A stretch of 64,000 nucleotides of DNA, taken from Symbiodinium natans. Its lineage: Eukaryota > Sar > Dinophyceae > Suessiales > Symbiodiniaceae. The DNA lies in NCBI GenBank assembly GCA_905221605.1, contig CAJNDS010002190.1, positions 2,309,788 through 2,373,787 of the forward strand, given 5' to 3'. This document shows positions 58,402 through 64,000 of the stretch, piece after piece. The translations under genes were made by a program, and so were the position numbers. Under the pieces are notes generated by a model, which ran no database searches, was not told where the DNA came from, and saw only the letters and a list, made by a program, of their open reading frames with translations. Numbering within the stretch: the stretch's first letter is position 1; the number at the start of each line of letters is the position of its first letter.

Positions 58402-58924
58402 AAAAGACAAGCACCCTTCAACAAACACGCCTCGGCAAGTTGGACTTGGGCCTGCCTGGCCCGAAACGAAAGACCAAACCACAAAGTCTAGGCTTACGAT
58501 ATGTGTGAATTTCTATACTATATACTCTATATACATACTACATATTAGATTGATATTCAAAACATGTGCATGCCGATACCACCGCCAGGCAGCTGGCCCG
58601 CGAGTTGGGTGTTTCCATTGCGGAGGTTGAGCGCAGCTTGCTCAGACCCCCTGCAGTTTAAGCCTGCACTGGAGACGGGGTTTAGGGTTTAGGGTTTAGG
58701 GTTTAATTAGGGTTTAGGGGTGTTCCCCCCAAGATGTGTCTGGCTGAAGAGCCTCTGAGACTGTGTATGACAACTTCTGACCTGAATGCATGCTGGGATC
58801 GGCAGGGTTGTCGAAAGGGTTTAGGGTTTAGGGTTTAGGGTTTAGGGTTTGCCTCCAAGGTTACCGCCGCATGTTCGACGAATTTGACACGGACGGAAGT
58901 GACGAGATCAGCCAGTCCGAGTTC
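58402..58924 (+). CDS. Exons with helix-turn-helix-like segment and EF-hand
   Basis: Exons 58402-58504, 58589-58655, 58806-58818 (13 nt) and 58860-58924 join in phase. The first is basic (LGLPGPKRKTKPQSLGL). The second encodes QLARELGVSIAEVERSLL, shaped like a helix-turn-helix (LARELGVS..EVE..L). The micro-exon adds GCRK. The fourth encodes YRRMFDEFDTDGSDEISQS, continuing EF: a canonical EF-hand loop (Asp 1 and 3, Ser 5, Ile 8, Glu 12). Exons 3 and 4 are separated and flanked by TTTAGGG arrays whose GTTTAGG is the donor at 58819. Confidence 0.72.
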
Positions 58925-59314
58925 GTTTATGTGCCTTGGCAGGCACCCAGCAAGAGGAGGCGAGAACTACCTTCTGCTTTCCTGGCCGCTGCCAAGAACC
59001 AATTTCTGTAATTAAGAACTGTGACTGGCCTTGCTGGCTGAACTTGTTATGCAGGGCAGTTGTTGGGTTCGTTTGCAGTAGGCCCTTGACATACTTGGGG
59101 ATGAACCCTAATGCTGTAGGAGAATTCTTCGGGATGGTTCAAAGGGCCAGCCTTGGGATGTTGCCCCTTCAACGAACAGTCCTTAGTAGGGAAAAAGAAC
59201 AACCGCCCTAGTATCATCCCAATTAAGGACTCCCTAAACCGCAAACCCTAAACCCGAAACCCTAGACCCTAAACCCTAAACCCTAAACCCTAAACCCTAA
59301 ACCCCGTTGTACAG

Positions 59315-60281
59315 CCTGTTTGCAACCCACAAAGCTCGTCATACGCAGATGAGGCCGGTGAGCATCCCTGTGGTGCATGTCGCGGGTTTAGGGTTTAGGG
59401 TTTAGGGTTTAGGGTTTAGGGTTTAGGGCAAAGAAAAGTGCCCAGCGAGCCCACTGCGCCTTGATTAAGTGAAACATGCAGGGCCCTCATCATCAACTGA
59501 GGTATATCGTTGTCATGTATGACGCCTCCCCCACTCGCGCAATATCAAACCCCAAAAGAGGATTCAACTGCAATCCCCTTATACAACTCAAACGGAACAA
59601 CAAAAATGAGGCGGCTGTCACGCCTAGAAGGCTCGCCCCTTTGCCAGGAGAACCCTAAATCCAGACTAAAGCCTTTTGTTCGGGGGGGGGGGGGAGGTCA
59701 GCATCGTGGCCTGATTATGGTATAAGTCTGCGCGACTTCCCTAACCTTAGTCTACCCTACTTGAAGGTTCATGGTACTTCCTAACCAATTATCACTGTAC
59801 TTCTAACCCTGCTTATAATACCCCTAAAGGGCCTTATAGGGGTTATCCCAATTGTAAGTGGGGTTATAAGCCCAGTTATAATTGGTTAGTAAGTACCATG
59901 AACCTTCAAGTACCAGCTGAGGTCATCATGCAGATCATGGAGGTAAAGGACCCGCGCGACATCTCGGCCCAACGGCTGCATCGACACTCGGAAGAAATTG
60001 GAGACCCCTTTCCTGCGGTTCAGGGGTTGGGGGTAAACCCTAAACCCTAAACCCTAAACCCTAAACCCTAAACCCTAAACCCTAAACCCTAAACCCTAAA
60101 CCCTAAACCCTAAACCCTAAACGGGAGTGGGGTTAGGGGTTTCCTGTGGTGGCCCTGATGAAGGGCCCACCCCTGCCAACACCGGCCTTTACCCTAAACC
60201 CTAAACCCTAAACCCTAAACCCTAAACCCTAAACCCCACAACTGGGTGGCACAGGGAGATGTTGTTCACGACCCTTGTTCG
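59315..60281 (+). CDS. C2/EF-hand gene: exons between the EF-hand pairs
   Basis: 59315-59357 (LFATHKARHTQMRP, donor GTGAGC); 59917-60032 (EVIMQIMEVKDPRDISAQRL..., donor GTAAAC at the start of a CCCTAAA array) directly after foldback-1 (59758-59912) plus ccag; and 60255-60281 (EMLFTTLV). Composition and splice signals are good; domain assignment is open. Confidence 0.5.
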
Positions 60282-60640
60282 GTGTTAAACATAATTTCCA
60301 AGCCCTAAAACCTTAAACCCAAAGTACAGTAGTTTTTTCTGAGGGCTTAAAAGACTAGCCTTGCAAGCTGGGCCCTTACTTGCAGGCTCATGGGTACTTG
60401 TCAGTAGGGTTTCTAGTGCCCGAACCGAAGTAAGGGTATGCCCATAAACAACCTACGTGCAACCTACTCGGATCACGGGTCCTAGATTGCCGTGGTGTTT
60501 GGGTGTGCGAAAACGTACGTCTTACCTGGGTTTCTGGAGGATTCCTAAAACAGGAGGCCAAAAAAAGAGTAAAACAACTACTTCGATGTTTACTGAATTG
60601 GGGGCTTTGGTGTTAACTGAGATCGTACTTCAGCCAAAGG

Positions 60641-60948
60641 CATGGACGCTTGTGACAGCTTTTCTTCTTCCACATCCTTGCGCAGTGTGTTGTACAACGA
60701 GGCGAAAACGTGGAAAATACCAGTGTTTTGGGAATCGTCGCAATTGGCATGGACGCTTGTGACAACGTGTCCTGCTCCGCATTGTTGCGCGGTATGTCGT
60801 ACAACGAGGCAAAAACGCGGTAAATACCAGTGCTTTGGGCATCGTCGACATTGGCATGGACTGACAACGGGTCTTGTTCCACAAGCTTGCGCAGTGTGTT
60901 GTACAAAGAGGCGAAAACGCGGTAAATACCAGAGTGTTGTGCATGGAA
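60641..60948. repeat. Three-copy tandem repeat, about 107-bp unit
   Basis: Units start catgga at 60641, 60748 and 60855; the last is shortened to about 87 bp. Each contains ttgcgcagtgtgttgtacaa or a variant and ends in ataccag. Minus-strand ORFs here read the repeat and look fortuitous. Confidence 0.85.
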
Positions 60949-61203
60949 GCAATATGAATGACGTTCTTATTCCGTCCACCTATTTATAGCCTACTTCTGA
61001 CTACCCCTAGGCCCTATATCCATACTTGTATAGAAGTCTATAAGTACCCATGTGCATGATATGCTCAGGAGTGAACCTCCTAAACCCTAAGCCTTAACCC
61101 CCAAACCCTAAACCCTAAACCCTAAACCCTAAACCCTAAACCCCAAACCCCAAACCCCACCAAACCCCCAAATCCCAAACCTCCTAAGTAAGAGCCTCGA
61201 CAG

Positions 61204-62230
61204 CACCATGGGACCCCAAAAAGGCATCCCGAGCACCCTGGTTCTTGGGGATCTGGGGATGCCAGGAGTTTAGGGTTTAGGGTTTTTAGGGTTTTTAGGG
61301 TTTAGGATTTAGGGTTTAGGGTTTAGGGTTTAGGATTTAGGATTTAGGGGCACTTAAGGGCTTAGGGGTGTTCAGCCTTGAGATTTGAGGCTACTGGCAG
61401 GAAGTCGACACAGATGCGAGTGGCTCAGCCACTTCGGCTGAACCCTTTGGGTTAGGGAGTTTAGGGGTTTAGGGTTTAGGGTTTAGGGTTTAGAGAGTTT
61501 AGGGAGTTTAGGGAGTTAGGGAGTTTAGGGAGTTTAGGGAGTTTAGGGAGTTTAGGGAGTTTAGGGAGTTTAGGGTTTAGGGTTTAGAGAGTTTAGGGGA
61601 GGGTGGTTTCCAGAAGTTCGGGCACGTTTGAGAGAGTGTGAGGAAATGCACCACACGGACCCTCCAGGGTGCAGATGCAGAGGTGTGCTCGCTCAATTTT
61701 TGGGAATCGGGGTGTCAGGGCTTTAGGGTTTAGGGTTTAGGGTTTAGGGATTTGTGGCCATGCATCAACAAAGGTGTCAGGTCAAACGTAAGGATGGCTG
61801 CCCGAAAGTCGATTGACCGTCCCACACTTTTGCAGGACATCTGTGATCACTTCCGTTTTCTCGTGTGCCCATTGGATTTCAGGGAATGCGCCCGAAGTGT
61901 TTTTGGGACACATCTGGAATGAAACTGCTGCCAGAGAGGGCGAGAGAGCGAGCGTGAGTTTCAGCGCCAAAGCGATAAGCAGACTACCGAGTACGCAAAG
62001 TCAGAACCCTGACGTTGGACAGCTCAGAAGCCAGACCCTGCAAAGCCAGCTAAGTCACCGAGGCCGTGGGACCCGTAAACCCTAAACCCTACACCTAAAC
62101 CCTAAACCCTAAACCCTAAACCCCTTGAAGTATGGGGCCTCACTGCTTTTCACTGGCGCAGGTGTCTTTCCAGGAGTTCCTAAGCTGGATGCTGACCAAA
62201 GGCCCGGAACACGTGAAGCGGGTCTGGTGA
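61204..62230 (+). CDS. C2/EF-hand gene: terminal exons with an EF-hand pair and stop
   Basis: Exons 61204-61267, 61401-61450, 61681-61713, 61836-61953 and 62162-62230 join in phase. They give KGIPSTLVLGDLGMPG, EVDTDASGSATSAEPFGG and VLAQFLGIG (an EF-hand with loop DTDASGSATSAE and exit helix), then NETAAREGERAS and VSFQEFLSWMLTKGPEHVKR: a second EF-hand with Val 8 and Glu 12 of the loop but a degenerate first half. TGA is at 62228-62230, right before a foldback-1 copy. Alternatively GTGATA at 62226 is a donor and the gene runs on. The donors at 61268 and 61451 lie in TTTAGGG-type sequence. Confidence 0.75.
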
Positions 62231-63134
62231 TACTTGGAGGTTCAGGATGCTTACTAACCAGTTTAGGGTTTAGGGTTTAGGGTTTAGGGTAACTGTACTT
62301 ATAACCCACTTATAAGCCCCTTAAGTGCCCTAATATGGTTCTAAGTACACTTCTAAGTACAGTTACTTATCCGTACTTATAACCCACTTATAAGCCCCTT
62401 TAAGTGCCCCCTAATATGGTTCTAAGTACACTTCTAAGTACGGTTAATAAGTACCATGAACCTCCAAGTATGCATACACAAGCTGGGTGTCCACAGCTTC
62501 ATTGGCAAGCCCGTTCCTTGCACATGGGCCCCCCAACTAGTTCAGTTACCTGTTCATTCAGCATCCATCACCCTGCTACCTATGCTCGAATGGCCTTATA
62601 GTTCCAAAATCCCCAATCACTAGCGGTTCTGCAAGTACGTTTTTTCGATCACTTCCTTAAAAACCGCTGGCGACCATAGCCGCAACTGTATCAGGCAGCT
62701 AGGAGCGCCTCCTGTGTGTGTGACAGCGATGACCTTGAAACTGATACCTACTATAGGGCTCGGAAAAATCACTAATCGTCTTCCCCTTAGGGTCACTATA
62801 CAATTTCCCTAGAATGACCCCCCAAACCCTATCCTAATTAGTAAGGCCACTGTACTTCTATTCTTGCCACGAGCTCTGCACACGCCGCAATCCTCGAGCG
62901 GCGTGGGGATGTGGAAGCACTGTGTGCTTGGAGGCTCATGGTACTTATTAACCAATTATAGCTGTACCTTTAACCCACTTATAAGCCCCTTAAGTGCCCT
63001 AATATGGTTATAAGTACAGATATAATTGGTTAATAAGTACCATGAACCTCCAAGTGCACGTCGTGACCGAGCATACTTGTTCTCATGGCACCCGCAGTCA
63101 CGCAACATGAAATTGTCTGTTTCACGTACTACAG

Positions 63135-63947
63135 GCCAATGACGTTAAAATTTCTAAGCGGAAGCTGTGGAAGACTCGGCACTTCTATCCTCTTGTGGGA
63201 GGTTGATTCCTTCAACTTCCCCCTCCTAAACAGCGCAAAATGGCAGCTCGGAGCTTGGTAGGCGAAGCCTCCTTGCAGTAATAGTTCTTTTCCGACCGCG
63301 ACGCACCAGTTGGTGTCAGAAAGGGTGCGGTTTAGGGTTTAGGGTTTAGGGTTTAGGGTTTAGGGTTTAGGGTTTAGGGTTTTTCGGTTTAGGGTTTGGG
63401 GTTACTTTCTAGCATGTAAACGATGCAATTGTCATCGTGCCAGCTGACTTACAGAGTCTGGGTTCAAAAAAAGGGTTTAGGGTTTAGGGTTTAGGGTTTG
63501 AGGCAGGCAGTGGCGAGGAGTCCTGCTGCAAAAGGGTTTAGGGTTTAGGGTTTAGGGTTTAGGGTTTAGGGTTACTATTTTTGATGACCTTGTGGTTCTC
63601 TCTCTCTAGGGCTTGTGTCATGGGCTACCTTGAAAAAGGATCTGGTGGTTAGCCGCTGCGGTTTTGAGCCGACTGTGTTGAATCAGGAGCCAGATATTCG
63701 TACAACGTATCGGGTAGCAGCTATATCCCCCTTGGGAATTATTTTTCATGTTTGTTTATATAAAACCCAAGAGGATATTCAACTATTTTCTTTATTACGG
63801 TTCTAAGGGGAGTATAGGCAGATGTTGCGGGTCATTTCTTCCGCAGCGAAGATGAAAGGCTCACCGAAAGACACGGACGATGCGCGCGGCCCGGTGAACG
63901 TTAGAGTATTTATTTACACCCGGACGGACTCTTCCTCGGAGCTATAA
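63135..63947 (+). CDS. Exons downstream of the stop: separate gene or continuation
   Basis: Exon 63135-63194 (NDVKISKRKLWKTRHFYPL) is phase 0. Exons 63610-63706 (SWATLKKDLVVSRCGFEPTV) and 63818-63947 (QMLRVISSAAKMKGSPKD ... TDSSSEL-stop) join in phase; the intron between them is essentially one copy of the family-5 element ending gggagtatag. No domain recognised. Confidence 0.45.
63713..63817. mobile_element. Family-5 element (tatatcccccttggg ... gggagtatag)
   Basis: Copies at about 29131-29221, 51056-51163 and here. All contain tcccccttg(a/g)gaatt, a cccaagagga segment and an end gggagtatag; in the copies at 29221 and 63817 that terminal AG is the acceptor of a coding exon. Confidence 0.8.
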
Positions 63948-64000
63948 TCCGAGCAGGTGCTGACAATAAAATCCCTAAGCCACATGTATGTGCACCAGGC

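Noticed and set aside
60590-60979. Minus-strand ORFs of 97-129 aa
   Set aside because: Repetitive translations of the 107-bp tandem unit.

Overview
This window looks like nuclear DNA of a dinoflagellate or a close alveolate relative. The evidence is the telomere-type unit TTTAGGG/CCCTAAA, many short exons all on the + strand, repeated GC-AG introns beside GT-AG ones, introner-like foldback elements, and one gene carrying a TPGSG-type domain that I associate with dinoflagellate proteomes. I found no rRNA, tRNA, CRISPR array, bacterial operon or convincing minus-strand gene. All gene models were built by hand, by requiring that an acceptor, a donor and the reading phase agree across exons. No search was run, so names rest on motifs I can see.

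Positions 1-25 kb hold compact genes head to tail on the + strand with introns of about 40-100 nt. They are: an unknown W/K/P-rich protein (2107-3175); a Gln/Pro-repeat protein (about 3256-5457); a possible small ORF (about 6540-6855); a PIP-box, SUMO-site and bZIP-like protein (9480-10384); a complete-looking C5-cytosine DNA methyltransferase (10716-12657); an unknown protein with a C-terminal CxxC (13029-14347); a Lys/Ala-tailed helical protein (14701-17593); a TPGSG-domain protein (17648-20007); a cluster of unresolved exons (20.1-21.8 kb); a protein with a VERWL motif (21868-23803); and a nuclear-looking protein (23828-24777). The pentamer CCGAG is strikingly frequent on the + strand here, in every reading frame and in introns. 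CA, TG and GA microsatellites fill some introns and gaps.

Positions 25-64 kb look like junk DNA at first: more than 80 telomere-like arrays in both orientations, plus foldback elements. Between them are many short exons (13-118 nt) on the + strand that join in phase into recognisable domains: several C2 domains (25.6-41 kb), EF-hands (32.7, 51.4, 58.9, 61.4-62.2 kb), a Myb-like repeat (57.4 kb) and a helix-turn-helix-like segment (58.6 kb). This is probably one very large Ca2+-responsive gene, or two or three adjacent ones. Its introns very often start with a TTTAGGG array, whose own GTTTAGG is the 5' splice site, and carry a CCCTAAA array just upstream of the 3' splice site. The intron ends are therefore telomere-repeat inverted repeats. 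Other introns consist exactly of a foldback element. Several telomere-like arrays sit inside copies of these elements with target duplications of 10 to about 40 bp, so the arrays were inserted, apparently at double-strand breaks. The exon at 761-847 shows that a similar gene lies off the left edge.
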